Part shown: piece after piece, positions 46,013 through 55,376 of the stretch
How positions within the stretch are numbered: the first letter of the stretch is position 1
Layout: every line of letters starts with the position of its first letter
DNA from: Lamellibrachia columna
Taxonomy: Eukaryota > Annelida > Polychaeta > Sabellida > Siboglinidae
Direction of reading: 5' to 3'
Length of the DNA stretch: 64,000 nt
Assembly: GCA_963662155.1 (NCBI GenBank)
Contig: OY759265.1
Location: 39,309,548-39,373,547 of the forward strand
Position numbers and translations under genes: made by a program
The notes under the pieces: generated by a model
Databases searched by the model: none
Seen by the model: the letters and a program-made list of their open reading frames with translations, nothing else
Told to the model about the DNA's origin: nothing

Positions 46013-49000
46013 ATGAAACGTCATCTATGTCGTCGCTGTGGACTCGTGCTCGAATCGTATGCGGCTCTACGAAGCCACTTAGAGAGTCACCCGTCACTGT
46101 CTGAGAACGAACATTCTTATTCGATAGCGCCTCCTGGTGTTCGTTTAGAAGACCCCTCTCAAGACGATCGTACGAAGAAAACGAAATACTCGTGTAAATG
46201 TGAAGTGACGTTCGAAAGATGGAACGATCTGCAGCATCACGTAAGAAAAACATGCCGTCTTAAAAAAAAGACCAAGACATTCACGTGTGCTAAATGTGGA
46301 AAGAATTTTGTCACACGTGACTACTTGACCAAACACGTGTGTGACAAACCACCACCACCAACACCACCACCACCACTACCACCGCCACCACCACCACCTC
46401 ATCACCCGCTAGTCACCGACGAAGACCCCGTTGACCCACCCGAACGTCTTCCCTTCCCAGACGCTCTGTCGACGAACTTGTTAGACGTCGTCCGAGAGCA
46501 CTGGTCCTCCATAAGGACATGCGTAGCGAGAGGACCTCTCCAGAGCAGGTACAATTACAGATTAACGACGCTAGACACGACCGTTCTAGAAACACCGTTG
46601 AGAAACGTGTTCCATGAACAGACCACCGCCTTCAAGATTAACCTCAGTTACGCATTCGTGTTGAGGAACAAGAACACGGATCGATACAGGTATTATCACG
46701 CGTCTTGTAACTGTTGCGGGCGGTACCTGGACGAACCCAGTCTCATAACCAACAGCAAGGACTTTGACGAGTTTCTGGAACGAATCCGAGAAGCTGACGT
46801 CTTGCAATGGGCCATCAATCAAAGACCTGATTCCGCGTGGGTGTGCGAGCTCGTGACAAACGCCACCTTTTTCGTCAATCGCATCATCGATCACCCGATA
46901 GGATGCGTTGGAATGTGTCCCCTTCCGGTCTACATTAAGAAGAACAAAGCAGTCGTCGGGTTGGAAGTGGATCCCAACCACGGCAGACGGTACGGAGATA
47001 ACCTGTGTCTCTTTCGATGTCTGGCCCTGCAACGGGGATGTGACGTACGTCGGTTGAAACCAGCTGTGAAGACGCTGTACGAGGCTTATGATCAAGACGG
47101 TGTACCCATGGAGAAATTTGCCGGAGTCTCGGTGAAAGACCTCTATCGGATCGAGACCACGTTCCAGACGAACGTGTGCGTGTACAGTCTCGTAAAACCG
47201 AACGAGGACAACGACGAACGACCAATCGCCGAACTCATCCGTCGATCGATCTGTAAATATCCTACCACGCTCTACCTCAACCTTCACGAGACGCATTTCT
47301 CCTTCATCAGCGATGTACGCATGTACTGTCACTCGTACAGATGTCGAACATGCAACTCGTTGTGGAAACGCACATGGAACCTACGAGTGCACGAGAGCAC
47401 GTGTACGGGCTCTGTACGTCGAGTCTTTCCGGGAGGCGTGTACCATTCCACGCCGTCGATATTCGAACGACTGGACGACGAGAACATCCGAGTGAAAGAG
47501 TCGTTGCGGTACTACCCGTACCGAGCCACTTTTGATTTCGAATGTTGGTTCGACACCGAACACCTTCCGTCCGACAGCGAGGTTCACGAACGGAGACTCC
47601 AACAAGTTGATGATCGACATGATGGCCATTCTGATATCGATGAGCAACGCCGCGTACGACTGCATCAAAGACTCGTACGAGAACGTGATGGATCAGCTCG
47701 CGAAAGAATTGACGCGATGGGACGAGCAAGAGGAGACTACGAGAGCGGCCAACGATAAGAAAAGTCGACGTACACAAAATCCGTACAAAAAGCTGATGTG
47801 GCAACTGTATGGATGGATGCGTCAGTTACCCGTCATCGGGTTCAATTCGGGTCAGTACGATCTCAATGTCGTCAAACAGTTCCTCGTGCCCTACTTCCTG
47901 GCCGTTGCAAAGACAGAGGAGCGAGAAGAGAGGAAGCAAGAGGAAGAAGAAGAAGAAGAAGAAGAAAACGGACCGTTTTTCGTCATCAAACGCAACAACG
48001 CTTTCATGTGTCTTTCGACGGATCAGTTGAAATTCCTAGACATGACCAACTACCTCGCTCCCGGGTTCAGTTACGCCAAGTATCTGAAAGCGTACGGATG
48101 CGAGGTGACGAAAGGTCATTTCCCGTACGAGTACATGGATCGACTGGAGAGACTCGACGATACGGTTCTACCGCCGAAAGAGGCCTTCTTCAGTCGACTG
48201 AAGAACGAAGGTATTTCCGACGAGGACTACGTCAGTTGTCAGGAGGCGTGGCGCGCCAACGGTATGACGACGTTGCGCGACTTTCTCGTCTGGTATAACA
48301 ACAGGGACGTGGTTCCCTTTCTGCAGGCCGTCGACCGACAGTTTGACTTCTATCAGCAGCGTGGAATAGACATGTTCAAGCAAGGCATCAGTGTACCGGG
48401 TCTGACCTTGCTGTACCTGTTCAACGACCTTCCCGAGAAGACCTACTTTACCATCTTCAACGAGAAACACAAAGATCTGCACGATCTCGTCAAAGATAAC
48501 ATTTGCGGTGGTCCTTCGATCATATTTCACCGCTATCATGAGAAAGCGATCACCACGCTACGTCGAAACGAGTACGGAGAGGCGTCTCATCCGTGTCGAT
48601 CGATCGTCGGATACGACGCGAACGCGCTGTATCTATGGTCGCTCATGCAAGACATGCCCATGGGATGGTACACGCGACGACGCTTTGAGAACGACTTCCG
48701 ACCCGAATCGGCTCAGCTGTACGGACAGATGGCTTCGGAATGGCTGACGTGGGAATCCGAACGTACGGGACTTTCCATACGACATCAGACCAACGGACGA
48801 GAGAAAAGGGATAGGTAAACATCGAGTGGATGGATGGTGCAGCGAGACGAAGACGGCTTATCAGTTCCAAGGTTGTTTCTTTCACGGTTGTCCGTGCACT
48901 CAAGCGGAGGTCAATTCCGTCAACGGAAAAACCATGACCGAACTGCTCGTCGAGACCCGAAAGACCACCGCCTACCTACGTCACTTCGTCAAGGTCGTTG

Positions 49001-50346
49001 AGCTGTGGGAATGCGAGTGGAAAAAGATGAGACGAGATCCGCACGTAAAACGGTGTCTGGACGCCGCGTTTCCACGACGACGTCGACGCGTTCAGTGGAC
49101 AATGACTCAGCAACAGATCCTGAGCGACGTGCGCGATGGAACCGTGTTCGGCATGATCGAGTGCGACATTTGTGTGCCGGAAGAACTGCGCGATCACTTT
49201 GCCGAGATGCAGCCCGTGTTCAAGAACATCAGTCTGGTAAGCGAGGATCTCGGTCCGTTCATGCGTCGATACGCCGAAGAGCACAACATCATGACGATTC
49301 CGAGACGCATGCTCGTGGGCAGTTATTACGGCGATAAGATACTGCTCGCCACGCCTCTGTTGCGATGGTATCTGGACCACGGGCTCGAGGTGTTACACGT
49401 CTATCAGGTCGTCCAATACGATCCGATTCCGTGCTTCCGTCGATTCGGCGATGCCGTGTCCGAGGCCAGACGCGCGGGAGACGTCCACCGCGACAGGGCC
49501 ATCATCGCGGACACCATGAAGTTGCTGGGAAACTCGGGCTACGGAAAAACCATCACCAACGTGGACCGGCATCGCGACGTCAACTACTGCACGGAGAAGG
49601 CGGCGTCGCGCCTGGTCAACAATCGTCGATTCCGGCAACTCGACGTCGTCGTCGACGACGCGTACGAGATAGAGATGAGCAAGAGAACAGTGACGTATGC
49701 CTTGCCTATACACGTGGGATTCTTCGTTCTGCAGTACGGCAAGATGCGCATGCTGCAGTTCTATTACGACTTCATCGACAGATACGTGGAGCGTCCTCTG
49801 TTCCAATACTGCGAGATGGATACGGATAGTGCCTATTTGGCCTTGGCCGACGAGTCAGTCGATGCCCTCGTGACCCCTGCACTACGAGAACATTATTTTC
49901 GACATCGATCCGAATGGCTCCCGTCGGAATGTTGCGACGCGCATCGGGACGAGTACGTGCGCTGTCGACTCGCCGACAGACAGTGGGTCGGAGACGAAGA
50001 GTGCTGCAAGATGCGACGAGCGTTCGACAAGAGAACTCCGGGACTGTTCAAGGTGGAATGGTCGGGCGACGGATTCGTGGGTTTGTGCAGCAAGACGTAC
50101 TATTGTTTCGGACCCACCGACAAGTACAGCACCAAAGGTCTGAGCAAACGACACAACACCATCGACAAGGAGGCGTTCCTGGAGGTGCTCACCAGTCGTC
50201 GGAGCGGAAGCGGAAAGAACCGCGGGTTTCGGGTGTATAAATCGGACGTGATGACGTACGTGCAGGAACGAACGGCTCTCACCTACTTCTACGCCAAACG
50301 CGTGGTACACGAGGATGGCTTGAGCACGGGTCCGACGGACGTGTAG
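46013..50346 (+). pseudogene. pPolB: Polinton protein-primed DNA polymerase B, split over three frames
   Basis: Frame 1 (46013 to about 47590): C2H2 finger at residues 5-25 (CRRCG ... H-x3-H), two further fingers, a Pro/His-rich linker, a region with NLCLFRCLAL and LHETHFSFI (OTU-like pattern), another finger, and exonuclease motif I (F-D-F-E, residues 507-510). Frame 2 (about 47575-48818): Exo II (GFNSGQYDLN), an LDMTNYL segment and polymerase motif A (YDANALY near 48612). Frame 3 (from about 48800 to 50346): FHGCPC, motif B (KLLGNSGYGKT near 49518), motif C (MDTDSAY near 49816) and K-T-Y near 50093. The first break also removes some residues after Exo I; the second looks like one extra base in an A/G run near 48803. 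All catalytic motifs survive. It replicates the element from terminal-protein-primed ends in functional relatives. Confidence 0.93.
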
Positions 50347-50384
50347 ATAAGGCAACGCGGTTCGATGATCTGTCATAACAGACC

Positions 50385-51011
50385 ATGGACGCGCGATGGA
50401 AACACCCCTTCACGTGCGTCATCGCTGGACCGACGGGATGCGGCAAGAGCACGTTCGTGACGCGTCTGTTGCATCACGCCACCGCGATGATAGATCCACC
50501 CCCCGAAAAGATCACGTGGTGTTACGGAGAATGGCAAGAGGCTTACGCGACAACGGACTTGACTCACGTGCGATTCGAGGAAGGGTTACCAACGGAATCC
50601 ATGTTCGAATCGACAACGAGGAACTTCATCGTTATAGACGATCTCATGGCGGAAACGAACGAGCGAGTCACGACCTTGTTTACTAAAAAAAGCCACCACA
50701 GGAACACGTCCGTGCTGTATCTCATGCAGAACCTGTTTCCTAAAAACAAAGAGAGTCGTACCATCAGTCTTAACACTCACTACATGGTGGTGTTCAAGAA
50801 TCCAAGCGACGCGACGCAGATGTCGCACTTGGCCCTGCAGATGTATCCAGGACGCGCGAAATTCGTACAGGAGGCGTTTAAAGATGCCACGAGTCTACCG
50901 TACGGTTATCTATTGGTCGATCTCAAACAGGACACGCCCGAGGACATGCGTCTGCGCACGGCCATCTTTCCAGACGACGACGTGCAGTACGTGTACTTGC
51001 CGAAGGTGTAA
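50385..51011 (+). CDS. ATP: FtsK/HerA-type genome packaging ATPase (A32-like)
   Basis: 208 codons. Walker A GPTGCGKST at residues 15-23 and Walker B FIVIDDLM at 81-88 (acidic pair DD at 85-86), followed by K-K-S-H-H-R-N and LYLMQNLFP (sensor-like region). The length and compact motif order match the Polinton ATPases, relatives of poxvirus A32 that translocate DNA into preformed capsids. The start ATG lies 39 bp after the polymerase stop. The frame is intact. Confidence 0.95.
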   Translation: MDARWKHPFTCVIAGPTGCGKSTFVTRLLHHATAMIDPPPEKITWCYGEWQEAYATTDLTHVRFEEGLPTESMFESTTRNFIVIDDLMAETNERVTTLFTKKSHHRNTSVLYLMQNLFPKNKESRTISLNTHYMVVFKNPSDATQMSHLALQMYPGRAKFVQEAFKDATSLPYGYLLVDLKQDTPEDMRLRTAIFPDDDVQYVYLPKV

Positions 51012-51047
51012 AAGACCGGGCGCGTGAATCGTCTCTTCATTCGCACC

Positions 51048-51413
51048 ATGTCTGAGCTCGTGAAGAAACACATTTTGTGCATCCAGACTCTGGCTCGATA
51101 CAAGAACAACAACATAACAAAGGCCATCATCGCCAACGCAGACGCCAAGTTGCTGTGCGCACTAGCCGAGTGTGCTTACAACATACTAACGAAGAACATT
51201 CCATTGACCGCTTTACAGAGGCGTCGATTGGGCAAATACAGGACGAAGTTACGCGAGTTGGCCCGAAGAAACACGACCGCTGCCCGGAGAAAACGCCTCT
51301 TGCTACCCCAGATCGGCGAGGTACAGAGCGGAGGTTTCCTATCGGCCTTCCTAGCTCCGTTGGCTGGTTCGGTCTTGCTGCCCTTGCTTCGTCAGGTGCT
51401 GACCGAGAATTAG
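51048..51413 (+). CDS. Small basic Polinton protein with hydrophobic C-terminus
   Basis: 121 codons from the first ATG (an in-frame GTG at 51024 is possible). The N-terminal two-thirds is helical and Arg/Lys-rich (LTALQRRRLGKYRTKLRELA). After R-R-K-R-L-L-L-P comes GGFLSAFLAPLAGSVLLPLL, a glycine-led hydrophobic segment. Proteins with this K/R-rich body plus G-G-F-L end are frequent next to the Polinton ATPase. A capsid-associated or membrane-active role, like adenovirus minor proteins, is inference only. Confidence 0.7.
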   Translation: MSELVKKHILCIQTLARYKNNNITKAIIANADAKLLCALAECAYNILTKNIPLTALQRRRLGKYRTKLRELARRNTTAARRKRLLLPQIGEVQSGGFLSAFLAPLAGSVLLPLLRQVLTEN

Positions 51414-51417
51414 ACGC

Positions 51418-52161
51418 ATGGATCACGCACGAAAGATGGCTTTGGTAGACCCTCGATTGTTGGACGCACTTCGCTTGCAACCTCCTCTTCCTTCTCCAAC
51501 GGATACCGTAGGTAAAATAGTGCAAACCCTCGACGAAGAGATGAAGACCATCCTCGATAGAAAGGACCTCGACGAGGGGACCAAGGTAACGCTGTATAAT
51601 CAGGTGTTGCAACGGTACAACGGTCTGGTCGACAAACGCGTCAAGGAACCGATACGCACGATCTCGGTGAACGAATCGACGAAAGGTTCAAAGACGAGAG
51701 ACGAGGAGACGAAGGATGAGGAGAAGGAGGATACTCCTATTAGAAGACTGGAGGCTACCGTCTTGGACACCGTTCCCAAGAGTCTGCAGGTCAAAGCCAG
51801 ACGATTGATGGAACATCTCAAAAGAAACGTCGCGTGGAGCGATCGTGGCGAACTCGTGCACGAGGGTGTTCCCATTGCGGGAAGTAACGCGGTGGATCTC
51901 GTTCACGATCTGTTGCGTAAGAGAAAGACCGACGCTCCAACGGGTTGGCGATCGCTCGCGAAGCAACTCCGCACCGTCAACATACCCATGGAGTTGATCG
52001 GTAACGCCGCCAGGAGAACTTACATACAAACGGACTCTCTCTCTCGACGGTCTGCCACTACCCCGCGTGCTGTCGGTAGCGCACGAAAATCTCTACGTTG
52101 GACACCCCTCGCTCGTCCGAGACATCCCACATCCACACCACCCCACTGGGTCGACTTATAA
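51418..52161 (+). CDS. Conserved Polinton protein of unknown function (GEL...GSN type)
   Basis: 247 codons starting 4 bp after the previous stop. N-terminus: VDPRLLDALRLQPPLPSPTD and a coiled-coil-like stretch; middle: acidic/Lys-rich linker (ETKDEEKEDTP); C-terminal half: WSDRGELVHEGVPIAGSNAV, DLVHDLLR, P-T-G-W and LRTVNIPMELIGNAARR. The W-x-x-x-G-E-L, G-S-N and N-I-P-x-x-L-I-x-N pattern recurs in many animal Polintons at this position. The last ~40 residues are Arg/Ser/Pro-rich. Likely virion-related by position; function not known to me. Confidence 0.7.
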   Translation: MDHARKMALVDPRLLDALRLQPPLPSPTDTVGKIVQTLDEEMKTILDRKDLDEGTKVTLYNQVLQRYNGLVDKRVKEPIRTISVNESTKGSKTRDEETKDEEKEDTPIRRLEATVLDTVPKSLQVKARRLMEHLKRNVAWSDRGELVHEGVPIAGSNAVDLVHDLLRKRKTDAPTGWRSLAKQLRTVNIPMELIGNAARRTYIQTDSLSRRSATTPRAVGSARKSLRWTPLARPRHPTSTPPHWVDL

Positions 52162-52467
52162 GGAGACTGCGTCGTAGTCGTAACCCACTCATGTCGTTGG
52201 ATTCGCAAGACACGCATCGTTCCGTCGTCGTCGCTTCGATATTGTTTAGTTGACTTACCTTGTTCGGTGACGTTGCAGCCGGAATTCTTATACAACAGGT
52301 GTTATTCGGACTATGGTTTCGTTACCAGACTGTTGTTCGGTCGTCACCGTTGTGGGAGCGATAACGTGCGTCCTACTATACGTCAGTGCACTCCTCGTCG
52401 TTCGTCAGTACTCGGGAGTCGTCAACGTCACCGTCGTCGTCAACGCGTCGGATCTTCTGTTTTAACG
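52152..52467 (+). promoter_or_regulatory. Integrase upstream region with TATA-like box
   Basis: A 'cttataagga' TATA-like element overlaps the end of the preceding gene near 52157. The 5' extension of the integrase frame back to 52267 lacks conserved residues and I leave it out of the coding region. Confidence 0.4.
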
Positions 52468-53517
52468 ATGTCGAAGAGACTGAAGAAGGTCTATTTCGAT
52501 CCGAGTCGGGTAGGCAGTTACGGAGGAGTCGATGCCTTGCGACGCGTCACGCACGCGCCGCGGAAAATAGTCGCGCGGTGGTTGTCGGAACAGGACGCCT
52601 ACAGCTTACACAAACCAGCGAGACGGCGTTTCAAGAGACGACGCGTCATCGTGGGTGGTATGAATCAACAGTGGCAGGCCGATCTCGTCGACCTGACGAC
52701 GTTGAAAGACGACAACAACGGTATGACCTTTCTCCTCACGACGATCGACGTCTTTTCGAAGCGAGCCAAATGCGTTCCTATGCCTAGCAAGTCCGCCGCG
52801 TCGTTGGTCGCCGCTCTACGAATCGCGTTCGCGGACGACCAGCCGCAGACGTTACAGACGGATCGCGGAATGGAATTTCTGAATAAATCCGTTCAGACGC
52901 TCTTACGAAAACGAGGCGTCCATCACTTCGCCACGCACAACGCGGAGACGAAGGCGAGCATCGTGGAACGTTTCAACAAGACGTTGAAGGGTCGCATATG
53001 GCGCTACTTCACGAAAGTTCAGTCGTGGCGTTACATTGACGTCCTTCCGGATCTGGTGCGAACGTACAACAACACCCGTCACCGCAGTCTCGGTAAGGCT
53101 CCGTCACAGGTGACCGCAAAGAATCAAGAAACGGTGTGGCAACGTCTGTACGGACACGACGGTAAGGGTGTGCCCAAGTTACGCGTGTCGGATCGCGTGC
53201 GTGTCAGCAGGTACAAAGGCACGTTCGAAAAGGGCTACGAGACGAACTGGAGCGAAGAGGTGTTCACCGTGCACGAAGTTCACCCCTCCGAACCACCCGT
53301 GTACCGCCTGCGAGACGATCTCGGCGACGTGCTGGAAGGCACCTTCTACGAACTGGAGCTGCAGAAAGTGGTGATAGCGAGCGATAAAGCGTTCCGAGTG
53401 GAAGCGGTGCTGGAACGTCGTAAGGTCGGCGCTCGAACGAATGCTTTGGTGAAATGGTTCGGATACCCGTCCAAATTCAACAGCTGGATCGACGCCAGGT
53501 CGCTCACTTCGCTATAA
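52468..53517 (+). CDS. INT: Retroviral-type integrase with C-terminal chromodomain
   Basis: 349 codons from ATG 52468. An N-terminal region with Y-x-L-H-K-P-A-R-R-R-F, then the rve catalytic core: WQADLVDL (D72), LQTDRGMEFLN (D132) and KASIVERFNKTLK (E167, 34 residues after D132), the D,D,E triad. An SH3-like basic region follows (DRVRVSRYK). Residues about 308-345 form a chromodomain (FRVEAVLERR, LVKWFGYP, W-I-D-A-R). This is the canonical Polinton integrase that inserts the element and makes 6-bp duplications. The frame is intact. The chromodomain may steer insertion to modified histones (inference from other chromo-integrases). Confidence 0.96.
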   Translation: MSKRLKKVYFDPSRVGSYGGVDALRRVTHAPRKIVARWLSEQDAYSLHKPARRRFKRRRVIVGGMNQQWQADLVDLTTLKDDNNGMTFLLTTIDVFSKRAKCVPMPSKSAASLVAALRIAFADDQPQTLQTDRGMEFLNKSVQTLLRKRGVHHFATHNAETKASIVERFNKTLKGRIWRYFTKVQSWRYIDVLPDLVRTYNNTRHRSLGKAPSQVTAKNQETVWQRLYGHDGKGVPKLRVSDRVRVSRYKGTFEKGYETNWSEEVFTVHEVHPSEPPVYRLRDDLGDVLEGTFYELELQKVVIASDKAFRVEAVLERRKVGARTNALVKWFGYPSKFNSWIDARSLTSL

Positions 53518-53547
53518 AGACTAAACGACGCAAGACGGATTGTCATT

Positions 53548-53856
53548 ATGGATCAAGACACGGCACCGCACACTGTCGTCGTAGAGGAGGAGGAGGAGAA
53601 GGAAGAGGAAGAGGAGAAGGAAGAGGATTGCACCGACAGGTCGAACGACAGCACTCCTTGGCATCTGTTCGGTGTCAAGTGTCCCAAAGAGGAGATAGTG
53701 TTTCTGTGTCAGATCGTCATCTTGTACACGGTCATCGTGATAAGCATCTACAACCTGACTGTCGGTCACGACGATTCTAATCTGTGGACGGCTCTGTTGA
53801 GTAGCTCGTTGGGCTATCTACTACCCAATCCCACGTTGAGACGCAATGACGACTGA
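53548..53856 (+). CDS. Small conserved Polinton transmembrane protein
   Basis: 102 codons. An acidic N-terminus (long E/K run), then FGVKCPKEEIVFLCQIVILY, which starts one hydrophobic helix of about 22 residues, and LWTALLSSSLGYLLPNP at the end. The G-Y-L-L-P-N-P signature is common in Polinton proteins beside the minor capsid gene. The end overlaps the next gene by 11 bp. Probably a virion or assembly membrane protein; inference. Confidence 0.75.
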   Translation: MDQDTAPHTVVVEEEEEKEEEEEKEEDCTDRSNDSTPWHLFGVKCPKEEIVFLCQIVILYTVIVISIYNLTVGHDDSNLWTALLSSSLGYLLPNPTLRRNDD

Positions 53857-54682
53857 TTTCTACATGACGCTGCCTAGCAACGCTTCTATGAAGATGCACC
53901 CCGACAACACCTTGAGTCATTACGTCACGGAGTTGCCTCACCGAGTCGACCTGATCGGCGAGTGGGAGTGCGGGTTGACAGAGATGCAGTATTCACACAC
54001 TTGGTACAACGTCACGGAGAACGATGTCTGGTTATTCCTCGAAGAGGTCGATATTCCCGACGTGACTCGACGCGCGAGATTGTCGTGTGGATATTACGAC
54101 GACCCGTTAACATTGCTGTACCACGTCAACATCGGACTGTACAGTCTGAGAACGGAGAAGACACGAGCTCAAATGAGCTATAGTTCCGTCACTCAAAAAA
54201 TGACGTTACACATGACGGAGAACACCTCGTTCACCATACCGTACCACAGCTCGATTACTTCCATGTTAGGATTCCACAAGAAGGTGATCACTGGAACGGA
54301 AACGACTGCTACGTCCGCGTCGTCACTCGACTCCGACTCTCGAACTTCCGACTCCTCGTACCCCTTCCACATCGAGGCCCCCGACGTGGTGGACATGACG
54401 CAGGGGTTCAACACCCTATATGTATACACGGACGTCGTGGAGTCTCGTATAGTGGGTGACACTCTCGCGCCACTGATGCGATCCATTCCGATTAGCGGAC
54501 GTCACGGTGACAGGGTGTCCGAACGTTTCACTAACGTTCACTACACACCTCTGTTGCGCTCGAACTTCCACTCGATCGAAGTGGATATAAGAGACGACAT
54601 GGGTCGACGCGTGCCATTCGAATACGGTCGAGTGACGGTGACGCTTCATTTTCGTCGACGCAAGACCGGACTGTTCCAATGA
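53846..54682 (+). CDS. mCP: Minor capsid (penton, single jelly-roll) protein
   Basis: 278 codons. The N-terminus FYMTLPSNASMKMHPDNTLS, then L-P-x-x-x-x-L-x-G-E-W-E-C-G-L-T-E, matches the Polinton penton-like protein. Regularly alternating hydrophobic strands follow, with FNTLYVYTDVVE and a C-terminal V-T-V-T-L-H-F strand. The protein is predicted to occupy the icosahedral vertices. A Ser/Thr-rich insertion (about residues 150-170) is lineage-specific. It overlaps the next gene as ATGA. Confidence 0.9.
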   Translation: MTTDFYMTLPSNASMKMHPDNTLSHYVTELPHRVDLIGEWECGLTEMQYSHTWYNVTENDVWLFLEEVDIPDVTRRARLSCGYYDDPLTLLYHVNIGLYSLRTEKTRAQMSYSSVTQKMTLHMTENTSFTIPYHSSITSMLGFHKKVITGTETTATSASSLDSDSRTSDSSYPFHIEAPDVVDMTQGFNTLYVYTDVVESRIVGDTLAPLMRSIPISGRHGDRVSERFTNVHYTPLLRSNFHSIEVDIRDDMGRRVPFEYGRVTVTLHFRRRKTGLFQ

Positions 54683-55066
54683 ATTACAACGATTATTACG
54701 CGCGTCAGGCCGGCGGTGCGCTGCCCTACTTCGCCGGTGCGCAATACCAACGAGGTCACGGACTGGGTAGTCTGTTCAGCGGTCTGTTGCGCAGCGCCAT
54801 GCCGCTCATCAAGAGAGGTGCCGTGGCTTTGAGCATTGAAGACCGGCGTTCGTATAGCCGGCGATGTCTTATCGGGTCAGAACATAAAAACGGCTGCCAA
54901 GCGACGCGTCACCGATACCTTGTTGACGGGACTTCGACCTCCCCCTGGTAAACGTATAAAGCGACCGACTGCGAAGGCGAGAATCAGTGCAGTAACGCAT
55001 CGTCGCAAGAAACGAACGTCCAAGAAACGAGAGATCGACATATTCGACAATGACGCTCGTGTATAA
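54679..55066 (+). pseudogene. Glycine-rich/basic core-like Polinton protein, frameshifted
   Basis: The first frame gives NYNDYYARQAGGALPYFAGA, Q-R-G-H-G-L-G-S-L-F and AMPLIKRGAVAL. After a small indel near 54835 the protein continues in another frame with KTGVRIAGDVLSGQNIKTAA and a Lys/Arg-rich tail (RRKKRTSKKREIDIF). The combination Gly-rich N-terminus, L-x-x-G-x-x-I-A-x-D-V-L-x-G and basic tail is conserved in Polintons between the two capsid genes and has been compared with adenovirus core/minor proteins. Function uncertain. Confidence 0.75.
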
Positions 55067-55152
55067 CTATACGATCTCCTACACGAACACACCGTATACG
55101 ATCGTGTATAGACATGAGACCACCCACACGGGCGCACCGATTACTTACGGAC

Positions 55153-55376
55153 TTCCCGCCGAATTACGATTCTTACGCGCGTCAGGTCGGCGATGCGCTG
55201 CCCGACTTCGTCGGTGCGCAATACCGGTGAGGTCATGGACTGGACGTTCTGTTGCGCCGCGACTTAAACACCGTGACTTTTAGGTAAGGGTATAAAACAA
55301 CCGTCCGCGAAGACGACAATCACTGTAGTAAAGAGACGACGCGAGAGACGGACGTTCAAGAAACGAGAGATCAACA
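55153..55376 (+). pseudogene. Decayed tandem copy of the glycine-rich/basic gene
   Basis: Its 5' part (55159-55240) closely matches 54685-54765 (acgcgcgtcaggtcggcgat here, acgcgcgtcaggccggcggt there), but an in-frame TGA follows 'caataccgg'. Its 3' part (from about 55282) matches 54946-55048, including 'aagaaacgagagatc'. The middle is deleted. It ends immediately before the major capsid ATG, so it now forms that gene's upstream region. Confidence 0.85.
55291..55297 (+). promoter_or_regulatory. TATA box (TATAAAA) of major capsid gene
   Basis: TATAAAA lies 80 bp before the major capsid ATG, inside the decayed gene copy. The parental copy has 'gtataaagc' at the equivalent place (about 54955), so a coding sequence may have been reused as promoter. 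Confidence 0.5.

Noticed and set aside
46586..47332. 248-codon minus-strand ORF opposite the polymerase, and similar long ORFs at 49393, 51127 and 55962
   Set aside because: They mirror well-supported plus-strand genes in GC-richer DNA. No independent motifs were seen.
52267..52467. Long N-terminal extension of the integrase
   Set aside because: Arg-rich and unlike known integrases; the conserved protein begins at the ATG at 52468.
54679..54951. Reading the glycine-rich gene to its first-frame stop as an intact 90-codon protein
   Set aside because: The family-like continuation (KTGVRIAGDVL) is in the next frame, so the C-terminal part of the first frame is out-of-frame sequence.
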